Origin: Lumnitzera littorea
Lineage: Eukaryota > Streptophyta > Magnoliopsida > Myrtales > Combretaceae
DNA: 64,000 bases
Direction of reading: 5' to 3'
NCBI GenBank assembly: GCA_024138015.1
Contig: JAMXBB010000006.1
Coordinates: 75,680,853-75,744,852 of the forward strand
A model generated the notes under the pieces. That model saw only the letters and a list, made by a program, of their open reading frames with translations. It was not told the origin of the DNA and made no database searches. Shown here piece after piece: positions 12,479-23,279 of the stretch. The position numbers and the translations under genes are program-made. Within the stretch, counting starts at the first letter, position 1, and each line of letters opens with the position of its first letter.

Positions 12479-14267
12479 TGGTATGAATCGTAACCAAGAA
12501 CAGACAAGGTTGGTTGCTGAATAGGCCTAAGCTTGTCAAAAGCTTAAAAAAGGAAATGATCGGGAATGTACAAAAGAACAAAAACGAATGAGAAGTAAGA
12601 AAAACCTATGAACACCTTCAATGGATATGACGGATCAATGAAACTTCCGAAGACTCATGGTGATGGGAATTAACCTCCAACTACATCTAAGCTGAGGCAG
12701 ACTTATCGGAAGTTGAGGCCAAGCTGAAGCCAGAAGGACAAAAGGAAGAAAAATAACCACTCAACAACAAGTCTATTGTCCATCGAGTAGCCGAGAGACC
12801 ATGTTGCCGAGAGTGGAATCCACTTAGCACAGCACAGAAAGACTAGTGCCAACTTTAGAACTCGACAATTGTGGGTCAACCTCTCTAGTGTCTCAGCCAA
12901 GCAACGCAAGACTTCAGGGACTCCTTCCCAAACCCGTACATCCAATTGTCGACCCCATCCGGTTCGGATAGTACTCTTTCCAAGACATGCCAAGTGACTG
13001 CATGCCAACTTCCCATGTAAAACGCACAATTTTGTATTATTGTACATGTTTTCCTTTATTTTATTTATGACCCCAATTCTTTAGGAGTTAAGGCCTTTTA
13101 CATTATTTACAGTTTTGCCACTAGGGTTTAGAACTAGCTATAAATAACAACATCTAGAAACATTAAAGGGAGGACATCAATAGATAGAAAAGTATATTCT
13201 TGCGTTTTTGAATCTTTTCCCTTTTTTTCAGTAAGGCTACTCTTGAGCTAGCATTACTAGATTATTGAGTGTAAATCAAACTCTTTAATCTCTCCCATGT
13301 TCTTATCAATCTGAACCTTAAGATTGTGGTGAACCTCTCTTTTGAACCGGTTAGTGAGTTGCATCTAACCCTCATTCAAATCCTGAACGATATTTAGTGT
13401 TCATGAGTTATATCAAACTCTATTTCGAGCTCAAACCCCTTATTGTGTCCGTATCTTGGTGCGTGATATCCATACACATTCATTGTCAAAATTAACCATT
13501 TCCCTTCCTTTCCGTCATACCCATTTTGGATTTTCGAGATCCACTATCATTAATCCTTATCACAGCACAACTCAATACAATGCACAAATTGGCCCGGCGA
13601 GGTTACTCGCCACCTAACCTTACTTGAGGGTTACGATAAGAGTGAGATGAGAGTAAACAGAACAATGTTTGCAAGAGGAAAAAATGTCAAGTGTATTAAT
13701 GTTTTTAATCTGATTACAGCTACAAATACAAGGGGTATTTATACATAATAAGTTAAGACAATTTGCCTAAAAAGGAAAAGATAAAAAGGGTATTACCCTA
13801 AAGAAGTAATGTACAAGAATACAAAAGGGTAAAAATGAATATTCAAGAAAAGTAATGATTAGTGTGGCAAATTCTACACATGGTCCTGTACACGTGGCGA
13901 TAATACATTGGAGAGGCCATTAGAGGATGTGGGCAAAAGTGTATGATTAGATTGCTGGTCCGAGCAAAGATGACTAAGGATCAGTCTGGGGTCATTCTCT
14001 CTACACCTCGGCAAGGGTAAATCCGAGTAGTTAGTCAGCTCAGACATGAGCAAGTACTCAAGAACAGTCTAGCCGTTATCTCAACAATCTACAATTCAGT
14101 ATACTTCAGAGAGATGAGCAATCATTCGACTCTGCATACAAAGTGACTTAGCAAAGAGATACTTGACTTCAACAGGAGACAGTTGGAGTAGGAGGACCCC
14201 CCTTACTAGCCCTTCCAGTCCTCGGGCTCGGCTGTAGGTCAAAGGCCTAGTAACCCGATTCCTATCA
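12479..14267 (-). repeat. 5' LTR of element 1, interrupted
   Basis: Homologous to 5857-6699 in two blocks, 12479-12660 and about 13563-14267. The second block carries a stretch near 13790-13825 not present in the 3' LTR. The gap is the solo LTR at 12661-13562. The right end TCCTATCA is followed by CATAA, the target duplication. Confidence 0.85.
12661..13562 (+). mobile_element. Solo LTR (0.9 kb) within the 5' LTR of element 1
   Basis: It interrupts otherwise continuous LTR homology, starts TGATGGGAATTAACC and ends CCTTATCA (inverted TGAT/ATCA ends). A TATA-like CTATAAATAAC lies near 13137 and T-rich sequence follows. Its start resembles the solo LTR at 23694-24528. A target duplication is not obvious (CATGG against CAGCA). 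The reading frame on the other strand (12703-13047) is not convincing as a gene. Confidence 0.7.
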
Positions 14268-14272
14268 CATAA

Positions 14273-14575
14273 GCTCAAGCCCTTAGGACTTGACTGATTA
14301 AGTTGAATGTTGATTCTTGTCATCAACTCCTACAATTGAATTGTTGACTATAGGAGTTGGGGAGGCAAATGTTGGTAGCAAAATTTCACCCTACAATATT
14401 GCTTGATACCTCAACTGCTAAGCTGTCGATTATTGATATTTTCTATTAAGGCCTTCAATGACTCAACTCATCTAATGGGCCTAAGGGCCCAGCCTGCTTA
14501 TATATTTGGTTTAAATTTGAAAGTGGCGTAGACAGTTGTAGCTTTGCACGACCTCACTACATAACCGCCCACTGT
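14273..14575 (+). mobile_element. Tat element continuation: PPT and start of 3' LTR
   Basis: After the target duplication the Tat sequence resumes. AGGAGTTGGGGAGGC (from 14352) is a good polypurine tract, directly followed by TGTTGGTAGCAAAA at 14370, a plausible LTR start. A TATA-like TTATATATTTGG lies near 14490. The LTR breaks off at about 14575 where copia gag sequence begins. Confidence 0.55.
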
Positions 14576-15201
14576 GATATTCTCTACCTTGAGAAAATCT
14601 ACTTAATAAGCCATCAATTTGATCCTCAATTTGCTCAATGAAAGTTTCTTCATATCACATGCTTCTTCTATGGCTATTTTCTTTGCATTCCAAGCTTTAG
14701 GCAAGACTCACAACATTTTACACACTAAATCTACATCACTAATTTTCTTGACAAGAGAAGAAAGCTCATTTATAATAGCTGTAAGTCTACTAAAAGAATC
14801 TTTAATTTCTTCATCGGTCAAGATGTGAAAAGTTTCATATTGTTGCATTAGAGAACTGATCCGAGTCCCTTTAATGGTTTTTATGCCTTCATATGTTTGC
14901 TCCAATGTATCTTATATTCTTGAGTTGAAACACAAGAAGAAATTACATAAAATTCAAATTCAGCAATAGTAGATAAGAGAAGATTCTTAGCCTATGAATT
15001 TAATTCAGCCTTCGCAATGTCACTACTGGATGTAACAGTTGCGGGAACTTTTGTGTCTCCATTTTCAATGATCCGCCATGTTTGATAATCAGTGGCGTTC
15101 GTGTATGTTTCTATCCTGAATCCCCAATAAGAGAAATTAGTGCCATCAAAGAAAGCTACTTTTCCATGTTCAACTATTATACAACTAGTAATTTTAACCA
15201 T
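14575..15201 (-). pseudogene. SIRE-like copia gag fragment
   Basis: The minus strand from 15201 reads an N-terminal gag segment with FFDGTNFSYWGFRIE and a TW-x-IIENGD motif. From 14905 it carries the central gag domain (QTYEGIKTIKGTRISSL, then VDLVCKML). It continues, with stops, to LPKAWNAKKIAIEEACD near 14650. These are hallmarks of SIRE-type Ty1/copia gag. Stops and a frame change separate the blocks. The rest of gag and all of pol are missing, as the sequence gives way to the Tat LTR. Confidence 0.75.
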
Positions 15202-15232
15202 GATCTTTAAACTCTAGTGATATTAGAGTAAG

Positions 15233-15244
15233 GCTCTGATACCA
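15233..15244 (-). other. Primer binding site (initiator Met tRNA) of the SIRE-like element
   Basis: The minus strand reads TGGTATCAGAGC, a perfect match to the common plant PBS, between the LTR end and gag. Confidence 0.88.
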
Positions 15245-15439
15245 AATATAGGTCCAAGTTAAGTAACCAAGAGAAGGGGTGAATTGGTTACTTTTAAAAA
15301 TAAAGGATTTAAGAGATTTGCAAAAACAATTTCCCTTGATTACGAAATTGTTGGCATGAAAGTATTAGCAAATAACAATTAATAGCAAGAATATAAAAAT
15401 ATGCATGAATTTAAAAGAGAGAGGGAAGAGAAGATCAAG

Positions 15440-18400
15440 TGTAATATCTCAAGATTTCGAACCATTTCAATAACTCTAGAATTCAAGCCTCTAAATTTAA
15501 GGCGCCAGACTAAGTTATCTGTTTTATTTCAAACATCATAGTAAAGTTAAAAAAGTTAAACAAAGTAATTTAAGTAAAGTCAATTTCTCTAAATAAAATA
15601 TATAAAAATATTAACTTGAGAAAAATGTCAATTTATCGATAAAGCGGATAATTGTAAAATTCGAGTTTTTAAATATAGTGAGATATTAGAGATAAGTTAA
15701 TTAACTTTGAAAAATAATAAATGAAGTTGAATTATACATAATATACATATATTTACATATGATACACATTATATGTATTAAATATATACATATAATAATA
15801 ATAAATTATTAAAATTAGGTAAAATAATGTAAAATAATAGAAAATTAACAAAAAAATTGAATGGATGAGTCACCAAATAATGTGTCAACTTAGTTTTAAT
15901 TAGAAATGATGAGTCAACACTTGATTGATAATGAGATAGTACATGTAATTTAGGAAAATGGAAAATTGACACGTATCATACACATGTCCAAATTTTATTT
16001 AATTATGCAAAGTTCAAAAAATATCAATAGTTCTCAAACCCTCATTTACAACATTTTAGCACTCTAAAAATACAAGAATATAATTTAGAAAAATTAGAAA
16101 AAAAATCAAAAAAGAAAAAGAAAATAATGGGAAAATATGGTGAATTATGGTTCCTAAGGCTATAGGTAACTTAACAAGGAGCCACTTGGGACTGAAATTT
16201 TTGGTGGAGAGAGAAAGTGGGCCGATATACAGTGGTGGTCCGAGGGTGGCCAGAGCACCATATGCCGATGAGTCAAATTTTACTACTTGATTTTCATTAA
16301 TTCACTAAAAATATCAAATTAGCTCATAAAATTATGAAATTTGGTTTCCCTAAGTTATTTTACATGTAAATTCATTTGGAAATTTTATTTTCTTAAAATA
16401 ACATTGATTTAGGGTACTTGCTTAAGCATGTGTCCTGTTCAAACGAACTTTAAATAAATTTTTCAAAATATTAAATAGCGTTACTTCAACCTAAAAATTT
16501 TTGTATAATACACTTATATAATGTATTAAATTGCAATAACAAGAATTTTTTTAAATCTCCATTTTTACTATTTTTTAAAATTATTTTGAATAAAATTGTC
16601 AATTTTACCGAATTATTGAAATAATTAATCTCTTTATGAAACTAATGAATGAGCCCTACATGTTTAGACTTCTAGATGTTTATAATGAAATTTAGAATAT
16701 TTAATTTTTATCTCACACATAAATTTGTTTATTTTTCCTAATTTTTCGTAATCCCGAGCTAAAATTGCTATTTTTGTAAAAATAGATAACAACTAGTTTA
16801 GTATAATTCATGATCAATAATTAAACTATATATTTTTGTATGTATAAAGGATTTTTCGTGAAATTAATCAGGCTCGTATACTATTTATTGCATATTTTCC
16901 TAATATAATGGCTTAATATGTAATATAGTAATTGGTATTAGTAAAATACTTGTCAAATTTGCGTAAAATGAATACAATGGGGTATATTAAGGGTTATTAG
17001 ATAAGTTTGGAAAGTGTGATTTTTAAGTTTTTTAGTTCAGTACTAAAGCTTACTTGAGTCAATTACGCATTAAGATAACGTACGATCGAGTCGTAATGAG
17101 AAAGGGTATTTTTGGACTTTTGAAAATATTGATAGACTTTATTCTTAAGATATCTTAATAGTACTCGAAATAATGATCATGATAACATAAAGTTTACTGA
17201 AATTGAATAGGAAATGAATAAGATACGCTTAAATGAAGTTTAAAGGCACAATAAGGAAATTTATGAGAATTTAAATTCGACCAATACTTGACTAGGAAGC
17301 TATGTTTATATTTTCACAAGAGCGATAAGTAAGGAAGGACCACATCACGAAGTATAGGATATTGCATTATTGCTAAGCCCAAGTAAGTGGATCTAACTCG
17401 TGCTTAAAGTAGATATATTGCTACTCATAACACTACGCGCTATTTGATATTGTGTTGATTGGAAATGGGCATATTAGGTGAATTGACATGCTACTATAAT
17501 GAATGCTAATGTGGTAATTTTGAATGATAGTAACTGTATCTTAGTTAAACTATTATGCTGCTATGTTGGGTGATGATTTATGCTTACGATTGATTATGCT
17601 AACCAAGGAAGTTGAATGATTGCTAACTCAATCTTCTAGGTGTTCACCTAAGTGAACCCTAAGTAAGATACTAGAATTCCACTAGGAAGAGTTCGAAAAC
17701 TAGATTTAGATCACTAGGTTGAATAACACCAAAAGACTGGTGGTATTGATTGATATTCTTGAGTTGTTATTGCATATCATGGTATGGAATGGCATAAAAA
17801 CAAACTTATTGGTCAGAACTTTCAGAATAAGGCTTCTAAGTGACATAGAAAGAATATGGCTTTATGAACTCAGTTTTTGGAAACATATAGATTGCATTGC
17901 CCGTACATTATGACTATTTTGATAGTCAAATTTAATAGACTACAGTGTGTGGTCTAATTTGGCAATGTTGCTACTTTGATTTGGTAAACTACAATGTGTA
18001 GTCTAATTTTACAGTGTTGCCATTTTGATTTGGTGAACTACAGTGTATAGTCTAATTTTGTAAAATAAAGTTAAGGGTCATAATCTTAAGTAGCACCTTG
18101 TTGCCCTTTTTGAAAATGGTAGACTATAGTGTATGGCCCAATTTGGTGGGAATCCTACTCCCAAGTAACTCCTTATTGCCCATAGGTTCCTAGACGTTGT
18201 ATCCAGACGCCTGGCTATGTCGACTAACAGAAAGAAAATTGGAGGGCATAGGATATCAGTACTAATGCATGCTATGTGCATGAGCATAGCATGCTACATT
18301 TGCTAATAGTAAATGCCCGATTGGATGGATGCATATGTGAAGTTGAATATATGGGTTATGATTGAAATGTTTTAGTTGTGATATGCAATATTGTCTATAT

Positions 18401-18748
18401 TATGTTATTTATTATCCACTCTCACTTAATTGTATCGTGAAGGGCCCAACACTAAGAGGGGATATATATACTGAGAGCATGAGTCAGAGTCAGCGACTTT
18501 TGTATGGAACTGTACTAAGTCAAGAATCCTATTATTGTGAAGATGATAAAGCAAAAAGCTAATTCATGTTTTGACATAAATATTATGTTGTACACATAAG
18601 TTGTAGTAAAATATCCAACTGGACTCCAATGTAGTAACCCCTTTATCATATAAACAATGTTGTCTTTTGATAAATGAGCAGGTTAAGTTAAGTTTTCAAC
18701 AAGTATTTCTATATGATAGTGCATTCCGTGCTATGTCGAGATGTGACA
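15440..18748 (+). mobile_element. Solo LTR (3.3 kb), probably of a Tekay/Del-type gypsy element
   Basis: It starts TGTAATATCTCAAG and ends GAGATGTGACA, with no coding content between. Flanks TCAAG (15435-15439) and TTAGG (18749-18753) differ by one C/T and one A/G change, so could be a decayed target duplication. SIRE LTR homology resumes right after it. Long LTRs beginning TGTAATA and ending GTGACA are known from Tekay/Del chromoviruses; that assignment is inference. Short tandem units lie at 17939-18150. Confidence 0.65.
17939..18150 (+). repeat. Tandem repeat of about 49 bp inside the solo LTR
   Basis: Three near-consecutive units and a displaced fourth share ACTACAGTGTGTGGTCTAAT or close variants (about 17939, 17988, 18037 and, after an 85-bp spacer, 18123). 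Units differ mainly by transitions. This is a small internal amplification of the LTR. Confidence 0.75.
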
Positions 18749-20526
18749 TTAGGTGAACAGAATTATAGCGTTTCGGCCTTGTGCATACCACACTCTTCCA
18801 GCTCCACTACCAAGGACCTAATATTCCTCACCAGAGTCATTCTACTATTCACTTTTAACACTATCCAATACTTGAGAGATTACAGTCAATTCCTCTGCTC
18901 TGACTCCCTAACCTAACTTTGGCTAAACTTAGATCTATAATGATACAAGCATAATCCTCTCACTAACAACAAATCCTAGCTCTCAAAATATTAAACAAAA
19001 CAATGAGGAAATGTTACAATTAGATCCTCAAATAATAAGCACAACATAAAAATATAAATATGGAATTCATATGTCCAGATATATCCAATAATCGATCTTA
19101 TGATCCTATTAGACTTAAGAAAGTTTTCGAATATAATCACTACAACACTTATATATCTTTCTTCTTTTCTCTTGTCTTCTCAATTGCTCCTTTGGATCCC
19201 ATGCCTTCATATACTCCTTCTTTCCAAGGCTAGTTGAGGAATATTTAGAAGGCCATTCAATATTTGAATTAATCCTTGATATTTCCTTGATTTCTTAAAG
19301 TAATCTTTTGCGGATGTCTTTGCTACTTGATTTAAGCTTCCATATTCTTGTCAAGATATGTTTGTTGTTTTCTTCCTTTTCAAGAACTTTCACTATGCTA
19401 TAAGGAAATTTCCCAACAATCTTTGACTTATGTGAATATGGAAAGCATATCACCTTTGTACTTGATCCAACTCAGATTAGTTGTCATAAATTTGAATTTT
19501 AAATAGATGAACATTCCAAACTTTTAGCTATGGTGTCTTATTAATTACTTGCATATGATTTTCCATAAATAAATATTTTTTTCTTTCTACAAAAAATTCA
19601 TGCATTTCTTGAAAAAGATAATGAATTTTACCTTGATGTTTTACTTCGTTCTTTATTTAATATTGGCATGACTTTTGAATTTTGGAATGACTGACTAGTT
19701 GTAAAATATTATGACTTGTTCTAGCTTGTTTGACTTCCATTTCAGTAAAATTATGACCATTGTAGTTGGAGCAAGAAAAGATCTCAACACATTTTGTATT
19801 TTCTTGATCAAAGTGAATATAGACTTGATTTTCTTCCTTGTTCTTAACCTATAATTGCTTAGATAATCTGCTAATATGATTTTCTTAAATTACTTTAGCA
19901 TATTTGATCAAAATTCCATTCAAATCAAGAGATATGGGCTATATCTTAATGGTGTGAATTTTCCTTTACAACAATATATCGTATCTTCATATCATTTCTT
20001 TCCAAAGATATAAATCCAACTACATCTTCACAAAATATCTTCTTTTTCCCTTAATAATATGATACTTATCATGTCCATCTCATCGGGATATCTTACCAAG
20101 CTTCTTCTTTGATTTTTCGAACCTTTAGAGGTAAAGAAACTCACAAAAAATCTGTGCAAAATTATTTAAATAAATTTGATAAAATATTCCTTAATTTATT
20201 CCCCATGGAATTTTGTCCAACTTAGTGGAACTCATTGGATGTATTACCCAAATACACCCAATAAGTAAAGTAGGTCTTCAACTTCCTAAAAATCCAACTT
20301 AATACTTGTTTTATAAAAGTCTATAAAATTCTCGTTCCACCCAGATTTTACCCAGATCTTCTTATTCATCTTTTGATACATTTAATAATTTATCTTTTGA
20401 TTCTAAGCTTTCCTTGTCAAACACTTCATTGTTCTTCTAAAATTTTTCTTGTACACATAGTAAACATATTAGCATTAACTTAATATAAGTTTTGTTATCA
20501 TCAAAACCAACTTAAGAAACTTAACA

Positions 20527-20744
20527 CCCGTTATTACAGACATCCAATATATGCGTTTAAATAAGGAAAGAAAGAATTGCATGAACTTTTTAACGCTCTT
20601 GTATACATTTAGCTCTTTTAGCCATTCTCTTCTTCACTTTAAACACACACTTGCTTAGGCATCGAAGTGGCTACGCCAGACTAGCCCAAGCATTCACTAT
20701 AGCCTTTCTTTCTTTCTTTGACAAGATCCAAGCTCAAACCAAAA
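20527..20744. other. Unassigned junction sequence
   Basis: About 220 bp between the SIRE-like LTR end and the Tekay-like RT fragment. It does not read as RT on the minus strand and I recognise no feature in it. Confidence 0.4.
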
Positions 20745-21006
20745 TCAACTGAGAAGATTTACATTGTTCAAATCCCATTAATCTATACAAAGTCTCAAGG
20801 AACCATCCTTCTTCTTCATGAAAAAACATTGGTACTCCCTAAGGTGATACACTTAGACTTGTGAAGCCTTCATCTAAGAGCTCTTGCAACTGCTTCTTCA
20901 ACTCTTTCAATTGAACTAAAGTTATTATGTAAGGTGCTTTTGAAATTGGCTTAGTTCTAAGTACTAAATCAACCACAAAGTGAATCCCTCCTTTAGGAGC
21001 CAACCC
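20745..21006 (-). pseudogene. Tekay-like RT N-terminal fragment
   Basis: The minus strand encodes GLAPKGGIHFVVDLV, then PISKAPY, LKELKKQLQELLDEGF and GSLRLCID followed by WDLN. This is the conserved start of RT in Tekay-type chromoviruses. The sequence ends before the active site; a stop lies within it. The protease at 21734-22144 belongs to the same pol, separated by an insertion. Confidence 0.75.
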
Positions 21007-21640
21007 TCAAAGTAAACCCAAAAAGTGGGTCAAACTAGCCCAGAACCAGCCCTGACCTATCGGCTCATGAGTCATCAAAGTAATGACCTATAACTAGCCC
21101 GAAAAGGGCTGGTTCAAGATTAGTTCATAGGCGATTTCAATGGCCCGTAGTCAATTTTTTTTTTTTTTTTACTTTTTCTTCGCATATATAATATATACAT
21201 ATAAGTATAATATATGCAAGATGTATCTGTAATATGTTAATATATACATGTATATTATACTATAGAATATATGTTAATGGATATTTATATCTTTAGGTAA
21301 TATGTTTATATATGAATTGAAGTTATAATATATTAATATATTAATATCACTTCCGAGTTTAAGTATATTATAAATGTATATTATATTATATTGGTAATTA
21401 TTACATATTATATATATGTTATATGTCCATTTTCCTTTTTTGTCTTTTTTTCTTATCATTAGGCTCAAAATAGCTAGTCGGCCCAACAGTTTACAAGCAA
21501 GCTAGCCCACCGATTCGGTAAGTCTTGTAAGTGAAACCACTAGGACCCGTATGGCCCTATAGGTTAGCTAGCAATTCAAGCTTACCCAATCTAGGCCTAA
21601 ACCAGTCCACGATTCGAAATTAGCCCTTTCTTAAGTCTAC
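21007..21640. mobile_element. Insertion with GGCCC-rich arms and AT core, possible non-autonomous hAT
   Basis: This block separates protease-side coding (ELPVDL, about 21650) from RT coding (GLAPKGG, about 21000). Both arms are rich in AGCCC/GGCCC words (about 21030-21145 and 21460-21630). The core (21150-21460) is a T-run followed by TA-rich DNA. Such arms occur in plant hAT-type non-autonomous elements, but I could not define terminal inverted repeats or an 8-bp duplication. Edges are approximate. Confidence 0.4.
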
Positions 21641-22426
21641 TGGAAGCTCCTTCAAAAATACATTTGGAAACTCGTTAACAGCTCTGATATTTTCAACATT
21701 CAACTTCTTGGGCTCTAACTCAACTGCATTAACCTAGCTTTCAATGCAAATCAAGCCTTCAATATCAAGAAACGACTTCAGAGAGCATAATTCTCGAGTC
21801 CCTAATGTGGTTGACTCTCCTATAAAAGTAGCTTCTTTCCCATCTAATGCTGAAAATGTCACCCTTTTCTCTTGATAATCCACTATAGTCTTCACAGCTA
21901 ACATCCAATTCATGCCTAATATAGCATTACACTTGTTCATTTCAATTGGGATTAAGTCAACCTTACTTTCCTTTCCCTGGATACACATAGGGCACTTCTT
22001 AATCATCTCTTTGGTGACAACCAGTCCTCTTATTGATATTTTCACTCCAAAACTCATCTTAGTGGTAGAAATAGGCACTTTTGTTCTTTTAGCTACTGTA
22101 AGGGTAATGGAGAATCTAACTCCCATGTCAAATAAAGCATACACAGATTAGTTAGAGATTGTAATGTTCCCTACAACAAGTATAGTATCTGGAGCTATCT
22201 TGCCTTCAAATGTAGCTATCTCAATGTCCTCATAGTTATACTCCATACAACCCTAATCTCTCTCCAAGTTATACACTCTCTCTCCGCTTGAGCTACGGCT
22301 CTAGATACATTACCACCTCAATGGCCAACAAGGTGTCCAACTATTTGGAAAGGTCTAGTAGGCGCTACAGGGCCTCTCCTATAACAATAAGCAATAGCAA
22401 AATGGCCCTTTTGATGGTAAACAAAG
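21641..22426 (-). pseudogene. Tekay-like protease region and gag end
   Basis: A 136-residue frame at 22144-21734 carries ALFDMGVRFS (the aspartic protease site, normally D-S/T-G, here D-M-G), ILGMNWM and VDYQEKRVTF, all typical of chromovirus protease. Coding continues, broken, to ELPVDL at about 21650. Upstream (22426-22330) lies the second half of a zinc-knuckle region, cut by element 2 at 22427. Loss of the catalytic turn and scattered stops make it inactive. Confidence 0.75.
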
Positions 22427-23267
22427 TGATACGCCATGCTAAGGATAGAGAAGGATGATCGTATTTAGGGGATGGGTTTAAGCTCACAAAGAGCTCAAAA
22501 TGAAAGGTAGAATGTATGAAAACAAGAAAAACCTACAAACAAATCCAAGGATATGATGTATCAAGGAACTCCCTGGACTTACGAACCAACTTAATATGAT
22601 GCACAAGTTAGTTCAATGAGGTCACTTGCCACCTAGTTTTACTCAAGAGTTAGGATAAAAAGTTAGACAAGCAAGTAGAAATAGCTCATAAGAAGAAAGT
22701 AGGTTTTGTATATTGCAGGTACATATTATGAGGGTATTTATACCTGTAATTCTAAGGTAAACTACTAAAAATGGAAAAGACAAAAAGTGATATTATCTTA
22801 AATAAGTAATGTACATGAATGTTAAAAAGGTAAAAAAGGTAAATCAAAAAATAGAAGCTTCATGCAACAAATTCTTTCACGTGAGAGGCTTAGACACATA
22901 GCTAGTAGATATTGGTAAGCTTCTAGCTTAAACGAACAAAAGAGTACAAGTAGATTCTAAAGGTGCCAAGATGGTCTATGACCTACTAGACCTATGTTAG
23001 CTCAGATGTGATCTTAGGAGCTTAGAATGGGTATGGCCAAGCCAATGAATGAGTGAGCCGAATGGTCAATTGAGCGTTCCTCAGGTCAATATTCAGAGAT
23101 CATTGATAGGCACAGGAGAGCTTGGCTCAGGATTGGTAGTAGGTCAATGGATAGAAACAACTCAAATTCTTCAGGTATAGGTTGGGAAAGGAGAATGCAC
23201 CTTTAGTAAGCTCTCAAGTCCTTATGCTTAGGCTTGAGTCAATGGTCCTATAACTCGATCACTATCA
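22427..23267 (-). repeat. 3' LTR of chromovirus-like element 2
   Basis: 841 bp, plus strand TGATACGCCATGC to CACTATCA, with the target duplication CAAAG on its left. It is followed by the purine tract GAGAGGGAA on the minus strand (23268-23276). Confidence 0.9.
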
Positions 23268-23276
23268 TTCCCTCTC
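23268..23276 (-). other. Polypurine tract of element 2
   Basis: Minus strand GAGAGGGAA immediately upstream of the 3' LTR; same position and form as in element 1. Confidence 0.75.
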
Positions 23277-23279
23277 AGT

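Larger units (their letters stand above)
5857..14267 (-). mobile_element. Chromovirus-like Ty3/gypsy retrotransposon 1, both LTRs present
   Basis: The two ends match each other: 5857-6699 is the 3' LTR and 12479-14267 the 5' LTR (interrupted by a 902-bp insert). Both read TGATAGGAAT on the minus strand. Flanks are CATAG (5852-5856) and CATAA (14268-14272), a one-mismatch 5-bp target duplication. Between them the minus strand carries, in order, PBS, gag with a zinc knuckle, protease, RT, RNase H and integrase: the Ty3/gypsy order. No chromodomain is evident after the integrase tail. It is inserted in the Tat element, so is younger than it. All reading frames are broken. Confidence 0.88.
15245..20526 (-). 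repeat. 5' LTR of the SIRE-like element, split by a solo LTR
   Basis: Two blocks, 15245-15439 and about 18754-20526, together about 1.97 kb. On the minus strand the LTR begins TGTTAAGTTTC at 20526, followed by TTTTGATGATAACA, a start typical of SIRE-like LTRs. The other end abuts the PBS. It shares blocks with 8012-9428. The gap is the 3.3-kb element at 15440-18748. Confidence 0.75.

Noticed and set aside
12703..13047. 114-residue open frame on the minus strand
   Set aside because: It lies inside a solo LTR and opposite to its reading direction; no domain is recognisable.
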